DNA of 64,000 nt, from assembly GCF_006517625.1 (NCBI RefSeq), contig NZ_VHQI01000012.1:1-64000 (forward strand), read 5' to 3'. Positions 48,107 to 57,303 of this stretch are shown piece by piece. The DNA is from Mixta tenebrionis (GTDB lineage Bacteria; Pseudomonadota; Gammaproteobacteria; Enterobacterales; Enterobacteriaceae). The notes below the pieces were generated by a model. The model was not told the origin of the DNA and made no database searches. It saw only the letters and a program-made list of their open reading frames with translations. Position 1 is the first letter of the stretch, and the number at the start of each line of letters is the position of its first letter. The position numbers and the translations under genes are program-made.

Positions 48107-48222
48107 GGTAAATTCCGGATTACATTGCAGGCGAAACCTAACGGGCCGCCGTAGCGGCCGCGACAGTCTCTAGTCTATCAAGTTTAGCGGCGGGAATCGC
48201 CTGTTGCGTAGCGCCCTGTTCG

Positions 48223-48858
48223 TCAGGCGAGGTTGGATGTCGCCGCTTTTCGCCGAAGCAGATCCCAAAGATAGTGCAAGCTGGCAAGCAGGCAGAAGCT
48301 GTAGCCCAGCAGTTCGGTACTCTCTTCCGCCATATTTTTTACCGTGCGGTTATAGCCATCCAGCATCAGCGTTTCCCACAGCTCATGCATGCCGAACAGG
48401 CGCGAGAAAACCAGCACCGTCAGCAGGCCGGCCGCCATCATGTTCCAGCAGGGGTGATGCAGAAAGTGAACCAGCCCGGAGAGCGAAGCGGCGGGATGCA
48501 GCACTGCCTGCCACAGGCAGAGAGCGGTTACCGCCAGCGCAAACCAAACCCAGGCGCCGTGAAAAATCTGGTCAAACAGAAAATCCATTTCGCGGATCAG
48601 CATACAGGCGAAGAATCCGCCGATCAGTATCAGGCTGTGGCGCAGCGCTTCGCCCTGCCGAAAAGCGGTAAAAAAGAATGCCAGCGCTATCGCGCCGAGA
48701 AATGCCTCCTGAAAAACTTCGGTAAACGAGGTTTCATGCAGCGCATCCTGCATCCAGTGAACATCAATGAAAACCAGCCCCATCATCAAAGCAATAAAAA
48801 GCGCGCAGCTTAAAAAGAGAACAAATTTTAACGCGATAGTTTTTATATCGTCAGACAT
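48223..48858 (-). CDS. Unrecognised six-helix membrane protein
   Basis: From ATG 48858 (AGGGA upstream) this is 211 residues with six probable transmembrane helices, near 10-31, 50-66, 73-90, 100-116, 138-155 and 183-199. Charged residues sit next to or within helices (IREMDFLFD near 85, then HELWETL and AEESTELLGY between helices 5 and 6). I do not recognise the family and offer no function. It lies between dnaT and the divergent tag, read leftward. The open frame extends upstream to 49062 without support. Confidence 0.75.
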   Translation of the reverse strand: MSDDIKTIALKFVLFLSCALFIALMMGLVFIDVHWMQDALHETSFTEVFQEAFLGAIALAFFFTAFRQGEALRHSLILIGGFFACMLIREMDFLFDQIFHGAWVWFALAVTALCLWQAVLHPAASLSGLVHFLHHPCWNMMAAGLLTVLVFSRLFGMHELWETLMLDGYNRTVKNMAEESTELLGYSFCLLASLHYLWDLLRRKAATSNLA

Positions 48859-49099
48859 GTAATTTCCCTGAAAATGATTAGCGCGCTGATTATAAGTATG
48901 AGTAATCAACAAATTTCTCATTTTATGCCTTCGGAGGTGAAGAAATGGGGCGGTTTTAGCGCCGCCAGCCAATAACCATAGCATAAGAAAGGTTAATGAC
49001 TCAGTCTGGCCGCCCCGACGCGACGCGGTTGGGCGTGCGCCGTATGGCAAACGTGATAGCATGGGGCGCTAATGATATCGCCAGAAAAGGAGAGCCGTT

Positions 49100-49666
49100 A
49101 TGCAACGCTGTGGCTGGGTCACTGCCGATCCGCTTTATCAGGAATATCACGATAAGGAGTGGGGCACGCCGCAGATGCGCAACGCGGCGCTGTTTGAGAT
49201 GCTGTGCCTGGAAGGGCAGCAGGCGGGCCTGTCGTGGATTACCGTGCTGAAAAAGCGCGCAAACTATCGCGCCGCTTTTCATCAGTTCGCACCGCAGGCG
49301 ATCGCGCCGATGAGCGCAGAGGATATCAACCGGCTGATGCAGGACAGCGGGCTGATCCGCCATCGCGGCAAGCTGGAAGCTATCGTCGCTAACGCGCGCG
49401 CTTATCTGACGATGCAGGAAAACGGCGAGGACTTCGCCCAGTTTGTCTGGGCGTTTGTCGATGGTCAGCCGCAAATCAGCCATTTCAGCGATTACCGTGA
49501 GGCGCCGACGCAAACTCCCGCTTCCGTCGCGTTGTCAAAAGCGTTGAAAAAGCGCGGCTTTAAGTTCGTCGGCCCCACCACCTGTTACTCTTTTATGCAG
49601 GCGTGCGGGCTGGTTAACGATCATGTTGTCGGCTGTTTTCGTCATCCCGCGCGAACCCTTGAGTAG
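49100..49666 (+). CDS. tag: 3-methyladenine DNA glycosylase I
   Basis: Tag removes 3-methyladenine from alkylated DNA. The zinc ligands of the family are present: C4 and H17 near the start, and the His and Cys of NDHVVGCFRH near the end. Catalytic-site E38 lies in CLEGQQAGLSW. The 188-residue length is normal. The E. coli neighbours yiaC and bisC are absent here, so yiaD follows directly. Confidence 0.96.
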   Translation: MQRCGWVTADPLYQEYHDKEWGTPQMRNAALFEMLCLEGQQAGLSWITVLKKRANYRAAFHQFAPQAIAPMSAEDINRLMQDSGLIRHRGKLEAIVANARAYLTMQENGEDFAQFVWAFVDGQPQISHFSDYREAPTQTPASVALSKALKKRGFKFVGPTTCYSFMQACGLVNDHVVGCFRHPARTLE

Positions 49667-49776
49667 CCGGATACAAATCTGAGGAAATTCCTGGATATTT
49701 TTTGCTGTCTTACGCGGCATGATTGCCGCTTGCAGCGAGTGCGCCTGTAAAAAAAAGTTTTCCAAAGGAAATAAAG

Positions 49777-50439
49777 ATGAAAAAAAGCATTATTGCTCTG
49801 TCACTATTACTGAGCGGCACCATTGCCCTCTCTGGCTGTACCACTAATCCCTACACCGGCGAATCGCAGGCGGGCAAATCGGGCATCGGCGCAAGCGTTG
49901 GCGCGCTGGTTGGCGCCGGCGTTGGCGTGCTCTCCTCGTCCAAGAAAGATCGCGGCAAAGGCGCGCTGATTGGCGCGGCCTCCGGCGCGGCGCTGGGCGG
50001 CGGCCTGGGTTATTATATGGATGTGCAGGAAGCGAAGCTGCGTGACAAAATGCGCGGCACCGGCGTTAGCGTAACGCGCAACGGCGACAACATTATTCTT
50101 AATATGCCGAATAACGTAACGTTCGACAGCAGCAGCAGCACGCTGAAGCCTGCCGGCGCGCAAACGCTGACCGGCGTAGCGATGGTGCTGAAAGAGTATC
50201 CGAAAACCGCGGTGAACGTTATCGGCTATACCGACAGCACCGGTACGCGCGCGCTGAATATGCGTCTCTCCCAGCAGCGTGCCGACAGCGTCGCCAGCGC
50301 GCTGATCCTGCAGGGCGTCGCCAGCGGCCGCGTTCGCACCGGCGGCATGGGCCCGGATAATCCGATCGCCAGCAACAGCACGGAAGAAGGTAAAGCGCAG
50401 AACCGCCGCGTTGAAATTACCCTCAGCCCGCTCTCTTAA
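49777..50439 (+). CDS. yiaD: OmpA-family lipoprotein YiaD
   Basis: This is a probable outer-membrane lipoprotein with a peptidoglycan-binding domain. The start at 49777 (AAAGGAA upstream) gives a signal peptide ending in the lipobox LSGC. A glycine-rich segment (about 35-85) resembles glycine-zipper domains, and an OmpA C-terminal domain follows (VIGYTDSTG, NMRLSQQRADSVASAL). It has 220 residues against 219 in E. coli YiaD. Confidence 0.93.
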   Translation: MKKSIIALSLLLSGTIALSGCTTNPYTGESQAGKSGIGASVGALVGAGVGVLSSSKKDRGKGALIGAASGAALGGGLGYYMDVQEAKLRDKMRGTGVSVTRNGDNIILNMPNNVTFDSSSSTLKPAGAQTLTGVAMVLKEYPKTAVNVIGYTDSTGTRALNMRLSQQRADSVASALILQGVASGRVRTGGMGPDNPIASNSTEEGKAQNRRVEITLSPLS

Positions 50440-50450
50440 TCCTTGCTTTC

Positions 50451-50476
50451 AGGGGCAGCGCGCTGCCCCTTTTCTT
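50451..50476 (+). terminator. Terminator after yiaD
   Basis: A 20-bp perfect palindrome (AGGGGCAGCG / CGCTGCCCCT) is followed by TTTCTT. It lies between yiaD and the convergent fsr, so the stem may also act on the other strand, where A residues precede it as required. Confidence 0.85.
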
Positions 50477-50514
50477 GCGTATTTATCACCCTGTCTGCCG
50501 TCGTTCCGACAGCG

Positions 50515-51738
50515 TTAATGACTTTTCTTCACTCTGGTTTCCGGCATCAGCAGCGTCGCCAACCCCAGCAATGGCAGCCAGGCACAGGCTTCGTAAACGG
50601 ACGTAATGCCGTACAGATCGGCCAGCTTGCCCAGCCCCGCCGCGGCAATGCCGCCCACGCCGAACATGGTGCCGAACATAATGCCGGAGACCATCCCGGT
50701 ACGGCCCGGCACCACTTCCTGCGCGTAGACCACCAGCGCGGCGAAGGCCGAGGAGAGAATAATGCCAATCAGGATAGTCAGCGCCACCGTCCAGAACAGG
50801 TTGACGTGCGGCAGCATCAGGGCAAACGGAATCACGCCGAGGAAAGAGATCCAGATAACCGATTTACGTCCGATGCGATCGCCGATGGGGCCGCCGGCGA
50901 AGGTGCCGACGGCCACCGAGACCAGAAAGGCGAACAGACAGAACTGCGCCTGCTCAACCGGCAGATCGAAGCGCTGCACCAGATAAAAGGTGTAATAGTT
51001 GCTGATAGAGGCGATGTAGCTGAACTTGGCGAACAGCAGCACGCCCACCACGCTCAGCGCCAGTATCACGCGGCCGCGTGAAAGCGCCGGCCCGGTTAAC
51101 GTCTGGCTCTGCATACGGGCGTGGCCGTGAGAAACCGACCACTTGCTGACTTTCGACAGCACAAAAATAGCCACCAGCGCAATCAGCATCAGCCACGCCA
51201 GCGAGGTCTGGCCATGCGGGATAATCAGCAGCGCCGCCAGCAGCGGGCCGAATGCCGTTCCGGCGTTGCCGCCGACCTGGAAACAGGACTGCGCGGTGCC
51301 AAAGCGCCCGCCGGAAGCCATGCGCGCCACGCGGGACGCTTCCGGGTGGAAAGTAGAGGAACCGACGCCAATTAGCGCCGAAGAGAGCAGCAGCAGGTTA
51401 TAGGAGCCGGCAATCGACATCAGGCCGATCCCCGCCAGCGTAACCGCCATACCCGCCGGCAGCAGGAACGGCATCGGACGCTTATCGGTAAACAGGCCAA
51501 CCCAGGGTTGCAGCAGCGAAGCGGTAATCTGATAGACCAGCGCAATCAGGCCGATCTGCGTGTAGCTCAGGGCATAGCTCGCCTTTAGTAAAGGATAAAT
51601 CGCTGGCAACGTTGCCTGAATCATATCGTTGCAGGCGTGGGAAACGGCTACCGCGCCAACCACAGACATCAGGAAGCCGTTGGCATCCGTATGAGCATGC
51701 GTCGGCGCAGCTTTGCTGGTTTTTAAATCATATGACAT
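50515..51738 (-). CDS. fsr: MFS efflux protein Fsr
   Basis: Fsr is a major facilitator pump known in E. coli for fosmidomycin resistance; its natural substrate is unclear. The 407-residue protein has twelve hydrophobic segments and the family stretches SHACNDMIQATLPAIYP and GSSTFHPEASRVARMASGGR, with GDRIGRK in the second half. No strong ribosome site is seen before the ATG. A TTATAC -10-like box occurs on this strand near 51924. Confidence 0.92.
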   Translation of the reverse strand: MSYDLKTSKAAPTHAHTDANGFLMSVVGAVAVSHACNDMIQATLPAIYPLLKASYALSYTQIGLIALVYQITASLLQPWVGLFTDKRPMPFLLPAGMAVTLAGIGLMSIAGSYNLLLLSSALIGVGSSTFHPEASRVARMASGGRFGTAQSCFQVGGNAGTAFGPLLAALLIIPHGQTSLAWLMLIALVAIFVLSKVSKWSVSHGHARMQSQTLTGPALSRGRVILALSVVGVLLFAKFSYIASISNYYTFYLVQRFDLPVEQAQFCLFAFLVSVAVGTFAGGPIGDRIGRKSVIWISFLGVIPFALMLPHVNLFWTVALTILIGIILSSAFAALVVYAQEVVPGRTGMVSGIMFGTMFGVGGIAAAGLGKLADLYGITSVYEACAWLPLLGLATLLMPETRVKKSH

Positions 51739-52147
51739 GGGGTTTTTACCGTCAGAACGTGACGTCTCTCAGTTATCTAATCGTTAGTCAGGTCGCGAAG
51801 GGTACAGATCGGAAGCCGCAGGCCGCATCACCCGGCAAAGGTTGCCCTGCACTCCATTGACTGAACCCGTTGCCCGGTACTCAGAGGCGAATTACCGGAA
51901 AGGGCAATCAGACCTGCGCAGCAGTATAACGCGCTTCCCGTCGGTCTAAAAAAGCAAACAGCTTTTGATTCATTTCACTATAGTCATCAGCCAGGCATTC
52001 TTCCGACGCGCGGACGCCGCAAAATGCAGCGGCGCGGCGCTGGCGGCGCACTAAACTGTGCGATGGATAACGGCCTGTCCCGCTATGCTAACGACAAAAT
52101 ATTGGCTGTGTTAGTCTCTTGGGATAACCGTGGAGTAAAGGACAGAG
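51739..52147. other. fsr-ptxS divergent intergenic region
   Basis: This 409-bp stretch separates two divergent genes. It holds a GGCAA-AGG-TTGCC inverted repeat near 51834 and GC-rich inverted repeats near 52010-52040. A possible fsr -10 (TTATAC, minus) lies at 51924-51929. No PtxS-type palindrome is clear in front of ptxS. I see no convincing gene. Confidence 0.55.
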
Positions 52148-53173
52148 ATGAAGCATAAGGCCGCACGCGCCACTATTAGCGATGTTGCTAAAGCAGCAAA
52201 AACCGGAAAAACCAGCGTTTCCCGCTATCTTAACGGCGAGCATCATGCACTGTCGCCCGATTTAAAGCAGCGCATCGAGCAGGCGATTGCCGCGCTTAAC
52301 TATCGCCCCAACCAGATGGCGCGCGGCCTGAAGCGGGGCCGCACGCGTCTGATCGGCCTGATTATCGCTGATATTACCAATCCCTATTCAGTAGACGTGC
52401 TGTGCGGCATTGAAGCCGCCTGCCGCGCCGGCGGTTTCACGCTGCTGGTATGTAATACCAATAATGAGATCGATCAGGAGCAGCACTATCTGCAGCTGCT
52501 GAGCAGCTACCAGGTTGAAGGGGTGGTGGTTAACGCCGTCGGCATGCGCGAGGAAGCGCTGAATCGGCTGCAGCAGTCGCTGCTGCCGATGGTGCTGATC
52601 GACCGTAAAATTCCCGATTTTTCCTGTGACGTAGTCGGTCTTGACAACAGGCAGGCAGCAACCGACGCCACCGAACATCTGGTAAATAACGGCTACCGCG
52701 CCCTGCTGTTTCTCAGCGAGCCGATCGGCATGGTGAATACCCGCCTTGAGCGTTTACAGGCGTTCCGCCAGAGCTGCGCCCGCTATCCGGAGGTGGTCAG
52801 TGAAAATGCTGAGGCGGCGCTTAGCGACAGCGGCGCGCTGGAGCGCATCATCCTGGATTTTTACCAGCGCCACGGCGATCGTCACGCCGCGCTGATCGTT
52901 GCCAACGGCGCGCTGACCCTTCAGGTGGCGCGCGCCATGCGGCGGCTTGGCCTGGAGTGGGGCCGCACGATGGGCCTGGTGGGCTTTGACGAGCTGGAGT
53001 GGGCGGAGCTGGCCGGCGACGGCATTACCACGCTGAAGCAGCCCACCTGGCAGATTGGCTATGCGGCGCTGGAGCGCGTGATCCAGCGTATCGAGGGCGA
53101 GGCCGCGCCGGTGCAGGAGCAAACCTTTCAGGGCGAGCTGGTGGTACGCGGCTCTTCGCGCGCGCTGGCCTGA
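52148..53173 (+). CDS. ptxS: LacI-type regulator of 2-ketogluconate use (PtxS-like)
   Basis: This 341-residue regulator has a LacI helix-turn-helix (TISDVAKAAKTGKTSVSRYLNGE) and a periplasmic-binding-protein-like effector domain (GLIIADITNPYSVDVLCGIEAACRA). I call it PtxS-like because kguE-kguK-kguT-kguD lies downstream and a PtxS-type palindrome precedes kguE. In Pseudomonas the order is ptxS-kguEKTD, and 2-ketogluconate is the inducer. Here nudI lies between, on the other strand. Confidence 0.8.
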   Translation: MKHKAARATISDVAKAAKTGKTSVSRYLNGEHHALSPDLKQRIEQAIAALNYRPNQMARGLKRGRTRLIGLIIADITNPYSVDVLCGIEAACRAGGFTLLVCNTNNEIDQEQHYLQLLSSYQVEGVVVNAVGMREEALNRLQQSLLPMVLIDRKIPDFSCDVVGLDNRQAATDATEHLVNNGYRALLFLSEPIGMVNTRLERLQAFRQSCARYPEVVSENAEAALSDSGALERIILDFYQRHGDRHAALIVANGALTLQVARAMRRLGLEWGRTMGLVGFDELEWAELAGDGITTLKQPTWQIGYAALERVIQRIEGEAAPVQEQTFQGELVVRGSSRALA

Positions 53174-53273
53174 GCCGGGCTTTACTGCGGCGCAGCCAGA
53201 AGCGGTTATTGAAGCCGCCATTGCATATAATTTTGCTTATGCTGAACTGATAAATTTTTAAGGATAAAAATTG

Positions 53274-53348
53274 ATGAAAGTAAGCGAGGAAGCCCTGTTG
53301 AGGTCTGGATACGGACATTCAGACCTTCAGAAAGTTAAAAGCCAGTAA
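53274..53348 (+). CDS. Possible 24-residue small protein
   Basis: ATG 53274 is preceded by AAGGA at normal distance and opens a 24-codon frame rich in charged residues, ending at TAA 53346-53348. A 7-bp hairpin (AGGTCTG / CAGACCT, 53301-53326) lies inside it. There is no family match that I know. It could equally be a chance frame over a structured RNA element. Confidence 0.2.
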   Translation: MKVSEEALLRSGYGHSDLQKVKSQ

Positions 53349-53422
53349 TTTTAAAGGCCGCCGGGATGAAAAGACGCGTATTTTCACCTTCTGGAGCCGA
53401 TCGCCCTGTATATATCAGGCCG

Positions 53423-53848
53423 TTACAGCAGCCCCTTCTGCGCGAAGGTAATACGGGTGGCTTCGTTCAGATCCTTCTCTTTCAACGCTTCTGCCGAGAC
53501 CCATGCGACTTCCTGAAACTCTTCGTTAAAGGTAATCTCGCGGTTAGCGCTGATACAATCAAAAATCAGGTAAATCATATAGATCTCTTCAGTGGAACCG
53601 TCCGGGTAGGTTTTGACCCGCACGTCATCGCGAAAAGCCCAGGGCTTAATCGTGCTGATTTCCAGCGCCGCGCCCAACTCTTCCGCAATCTCACGTCTTA
53701 GCGCCGCCTCGATAGTTTCGCCCGGCTCCATGCCCCCGCCCGGCAAGGCCCACTGGCCTGGAAAAACGCCGCGATCGCCAGCCATTTTACACAGCAGAAA
53801 GTCCCCTCCATTCTGGATAATCGGACAAACAATAATTCTCTGACGCAT
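53423..53848 (-). CDS. nudI: Nucleoside triphosphatase NudI
   Basis: NudI is a Nudix hydrolase that in E. coli prefers pyrimidine deoxynucleoside triphosphates. The 141-residue length is identical to E. coli. The Nudix box fits GX5EX7REUXEEXGU (GGMEPGE then RREIAEELG). It sits between ptxS and kguE on the other strand and has no clear link to ketogluconate use. Confidence 0.94.
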   Translation of the reverse strand: MRQRIIVCPIIQNGGDFLLCKMAGDRGVFPGQWALPGGGMEPGETIEAALRREIAEELGAALEISTIKPWAFRDDVRVKTYPDGSTEEIYMIYLIFDCISANREITFNEEFQEVAWVSAEALKEKDLNEATRITFAQKGLL

Positions 53849-54025
53849 ATTCTCTCCACCAGTTAGATTAGCCGTAGCTTCCAGGCAAGGCGCTATCGCT
53901 ACTGCAAAACGGTATAAACCCTACTTTTACTACGCCTGCTTTGACACTGATAAATCGGACAATGCCTGGCATAAAATAGTTACATCGTGAGCGCGATCAT
54001 AATTTTGTACTTCCGCCCTTTGCTT

Positions 54026-54039
54026 TGGAACCGGTTCCA
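54026..54039. promoter_or_regulatory. Probable PtxS operator before kguE
   Basis: TGGAACCGGTTCCA is a perfect 14-bp palindrome with the central CG of LacI-family operators. The reported Pseudomonas PtxS site is TGAAACCGGTTTCA, which differs in one symmetric pair. It lies 52 bp upstream of the kguE start, well placed for repression. Confidence 0.8.
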
Positions 54040-54090
54040 TTTAATTTCCACCGCGAGAGGGCTTTCCTGTAAACGCCCCCGGAGGAAAAA

Positions 54091-54831
54091 ATGAAACCTG
54101 AAATTATTGTGGTGACTACCGCTTATGGTCATCAGCAAGTGGGCGATCTCGGCGGGCAACGCGCCCTGCTGCCGATCGTTGCCGACGCAGGCGCTGACGG
54201 CGTGGAAATTCGCCGTGAGCTACTGACCGAACCTGAACTACAACAGCTTTCTCACCTGGCGCAGGCCGTTAACGAACATCAGCTCTACGCTTTTTACTCT
54301 GTTCCTGACGCGCTGTTCAGCGAAAATGGCCAGCTCAATGCGCAGCTGGGCCGCTATTTTCAGGAGGCGGAGCAGCTGGGCGCGCGTCTGCTGAAGCTAT
54401 CGCTGGGCCACTATCGCCCCGGCGCGGATATCAGCGAGCTGCAGACGCTGCAGCAGCAGAGCGCGGTGCGGCTGGTGGTGGAAAACGACCAGACCAACTG
54501 CGGCAAGCTGGAAGCGATGGCCGCATTCTTCGAACAGAGCGGCTTTACCGGCGGCATGACGTTCGATACCGGCAACTGGCTGTGGACCGGCGATGACGCC
54601 AGCGCCGCTGCGCATCGCCTTGCCCGCTACGTCAGCTATATTCATGTGAAAGCGGCTGTTCCTCACCGTGATAGTTTTCGAGCCATCGCGCTCGACGACG
54701 CGGACGATAGCTGGCGCACATTAACAGGACTGCTGCCCGGCGACCTGCCGCGCGGTATTGAATTTCCACTGGAAGGCGACGATCTGGTTGCCGTGACGCG
54801 CCACTACGTTGACCTGCTGCGTGAGGAGTAA
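54091..54831 (+). CDS. kguE: KguE-type sugar isomerase/epimerase
   Basis: This is a TIM-barrel protein of the xylose-isomerase-like superfamily, 246 residues, with likely metal-binding residues in VENDQTN and MTFDTGNW, and HVKAA. Its reaction in 2-ketogluconate use is not established. It is the first gene of the operon, with AGGAGG-like bases before the ATG, and kguK starts 3 bases after it. Confidence 0.8.
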   Translation: MKPEIIVVTTAYGHQQVGDLGGQRALLPIVADAGADGVEIRRELLTEPELQQLSHLAQAVNEHQLYAFYSVPDALFSENGQLNAQLGRYFQEAEQLGARLLKLSLGHYRPGADISELQTLQQQSAVRLVVENDQTNCGKLEAMAAFFEQSGFTGGMTFDTGNWLWTGDDASAAAHRLARYVSYIHVKAAVPHRDSFRAIALDDADDSWRTLTGLLPGDLPRGIEFPLEGDDLVAVTRHYVDLLREE

Positions 54832-54834
54832 TTT

Positions 54835-55794
54835 ATGAGCACTTATACCCATCAAAACGGAACTTTAGATGTTGTGACCATCGGTGAAGCGATGGCGCTG
54901 TTTGTCGCTTGCGAAACCGGCGATTTGGCCGCTGTTGAAAACTTTACCAAACGGATCGCCGGCGCCGAGCTGAACGTAGCGATCGGCCTGGCGCGTCTCG
55001 GCCTGAAAGTGGGCTGGGTAAGCCGCGTCGGCGATGACGCTTTTGGCCGCTTTACCCGCCAACAGCTGGCGAAAGAGGGCGTCGATCATCAGCGCGTTAC
55101 CAGCGATAATCGCTTCCCCACCGGCTTCCAGCTGAAATCAAAAGTCGAAGATGGTTCCGATCCGGCGGTGGAATATTTCCGTCGCGGCTCGGCCGCCAGC
55201 CACCTTTCCGTGGCCGATTTCGACCGCGACTATTTCGGCTCCGCGCGCCATCTGCACCTGAGCGGCGTGGCCGCCGCGCTCTCGCCGACCTCGCTGGAAC
55301 TGCTGAACCATACGGCGCAGGAAATGCGCGCGATGGGTAAAACCATCTCCTTCGATCCTAACCTGCGTCCGGTACTGTGGCCGAGCGAGCAGGAAATGGT
55401 GAAACAGCTCAACAATCTCGCCTTCCAGGCGGACTGGGTGCTGCCGGGTGAAAAAGAGGGGCTGATCCTCACCGGTCATCGCCAGCCGGAAGCTATCGCT
55501 GATTTCTACCTGGATAAAGGCGTGAAGACGGTAATCATTAAAACCGGCAGCGAAGGCGCCTGGTATAAAACCGCCGACGGCGAAAAAGGCCAGGTGGCGG
55601 CGATTCGCGTGGAAAACGTGGTGGATACCGTAGGCGCAGGCGACGGTTTCGCCGTAGGCGTAATCAGCGCGCTGCTGGAAGGCAAAACGCTTCCGCAGGC
55701 AATCCGCCGCGGCAATAAGATCGGCTCGCTGGCGATCCAGGTGATCGGCGACAGCGAAGGCCTGCCGACGCGCGACGGCCTGGGCGAAGAGTGA
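54835..55794 (+). CDS. kguK: 2-ketogluconate kinase KguK (PfkB family)
   Basis: KguK phosphorylates 2-ketogluconate to 2-keto-6-phosphogluconate using ATP. The 319-residue PfkB fold shows the N-terminal signature GGAELNVAIGLARLG-like region (about 43-57) and the C-terminal DTVGAGDGFAVG at 264-275, with catalytic D270. By sequence alone a 2-dehydro-3-deoxygluconokinase (KdgK) is possible; operon context favours KguK. Confidence 0.8.
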   Translation: MSTYTHQNGTLDVVTIGEAMALFVACETGDLAAVENFTKRIAGAELNVAIGLARLGLKVGWVSRVGDDAFGRFTRQQLAKEGVDHQRVTSDNRFPTGFQLKSKVEDGSDPAVEYFRRGSAASHLSVADFDRDYFGSARHLHLSGVAAALSPTSLELLNHTAQEMRAMGKTISFDPNLRPVLWPSEQEMVKQLNNLAFQADWVLPGEKEGLILTGHRQPEAIADFYLDKGVKTVIIKTGSEGAWYKTADGEKGQVAAIRVENVVDTVGAGDGFAVGVISALLEGKTLPQAIRRGNKIGSLAIQVIGDSEGLPTRDGLGEE

Positions 55795-55875
55795 GCATCA
55801 TCCTGACGTAATGTAAAACGCTGCACATCGATGACGTTGTCATCAGAATATGCGCCCTCAACAGAGGAATAGCTC

Positions 55876-57162
55876 ATGAATAAGCAGACAATCGCGCCAA
55901 AACGTTGGTGGTATATCATTCTCATCATCTTTATTACCTACAGCCTGGCGTACCTCGACCGCGCGAACTTCAGCTTCGCTTCGGCGGCGGGGATTAATGA
56001 AGATTTAGGCATTACCAAAGGGATGTCATCCCTGCTGGGCGCCCTGTTTTTTCTCGGCTATTTTTTCTTTCAGATTCCAGGCGCGGTTTATGCAGAGCGC
56101 CGCAGCGTTAAAAAACTGGTGTTCTGGTGCCTGATACTGTGGGGCGTGTGCGCATCGCTGACCGGCGTGGTGAGTAATATCCCCATGCTGGCGGCGATCC
56201 GCTTTATTCTTGGCGTGGTGGAAGCCGCGGTAATGCCGGCGATGCTGATCTATATCAGCAACTGGTTTACCAAATCGGAACGTTCACGCGCCAATACTTT
56301 CCTGATCTTAGGCAATCCGGTTACCGTGCTCTGGATGTCTATTGTCTCCGGCTATTTGATCAACGCCTTCGGCTGGCGCGAGATGTTTATTTTTGAAGGC
56401 ATCCCGGCAGTTATCTGGGCGGTGCTGTGGTGGTTTCTGGTGCAGGATAAACCCTCGCAGGCGCGCTGGCTGAGCGATGCCGAGAAAGCCGCCTTACAGG
56501 AGCAGCTACGCAAAGAGCAGGAGGGCATCAAGGCGGTACGCAACTACCGCGAGGCCTTTAAATCACGCAATGTGATTATCCTTTGCGTACAGTATTTCGC
56601 CTGGAGCATCGGCGTTTACGGTTTCGTACTCTGGCTGCCCTCTATTCTGCGCAACGGCACGCAGATGGGCATGGTGGAAGCGGGCTGGCTTTCGGCGGCG
56701 CCTTATCTGGCGGCCACCGTAGCGATGCTGGTGGTTTCCTGGTGCTCTGACCGCATGCAAAACCGCAAGCTGTTCGTCTGGCCGCTGCTGTTAATCGGCG
56801 CGCTGGCATTCCTCGGTTCATGGCTGGTGGGTTCCAGCAACTTCTGGCTCTCTTACGGCCTGCTGGTAGTGGCCGGCGCGGCGATGTATGCGCCTTATGG
56901 CCCCTTCTTCGCCATTATTCCTGAGATGCTGCCGCGCAACGTGGCCGGCGGCGCAATGGCGCTGATCAACAGCATGGGCGCGCTCGGTTCTTTTGTCGGC
57001 TCGTGGATTGTCGGCTATCTTAACGGAGCGACCGGCAGCCCTTCCGCCTCCTATATTTTTATGGGCGCGGCGCTGCTGGTGTCCGTCTGGCTGACGCTAA
57101 TTGTGAAGCCGGCGGAGAACCAGCAGCCCTCCTCGCCGGACCGCGCGGCAAAACACGCCTGA
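55876..57162 (+). CDS. kguT: 2-ketogluconate transporter KguT (MFS)
   Basis: KguT is an anion:cation symporter-type MFS protein of 428 residues with twelve hydrophobic segments. The signature YLDRANFSFASA in helix 1 is typical of hexuronate and galactonate transporters. It lies between the kinase and reductase genes of the operon, which points to 2-ketogluconate as substrate. An 81-bp gap separates it from kguK. Confidence 0.82.
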   Translation: MNKQTIAPKRWWYIILIIFITYSLAYLDRANFSFASAAGINEDLGITKGMSSLLGALFFLGYFFFQIPGAVYAERRSVKKLVFWCLILWGVCASLTGVVSNIPMLAAIRFILGVVEAAVMPAMLIYISNWFTKSERSRANTFLILGNPVTVLWMSIVSGYLINAFGWREMFIFEGIPAVIWAVLWWFLVQDKPSQARWLSDAEKAALQEQLRKEQEGIKAVRNYREAFKSRNVIILCVQYFAWSIGVYGFVLWLPSILRNGTQMGMVEAGWLSAAPYLAATVAMLVVSWCSDRMQNRKLFVWPLLLIGALAFLGSWLVGSSNFWLSYGLLVVAGAAMYAPYGPFFAIIPEMLPRNVAGGAMALINSMGALGSFVGSWIVGYLNGATGSPSASYIFMGAALLVSVWLTLIVKPAENQQPSSPDRAAKHA

Positions 57163-57303
57163 TGCGTCACGCCCTGAGGCCGGACCGGCAATAGCTCACC
57201 GCGCAGCGCATGCAGGCTGCGCGCTGTTAGTCTTGTCAGCACGCTAAGCGACATTGTCGCATCGCCTCTTTTTGTGTTACCGCGCAAGCGGATGGAGCCT
57301 GAG

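Noticed and set aside
53941-53977. TTGACA (53941) and TAAAAT (53972) as a kguE promoter
   Set aside because: The spacing is 25 bases, far outside the 16-18 usable by sigma-70.
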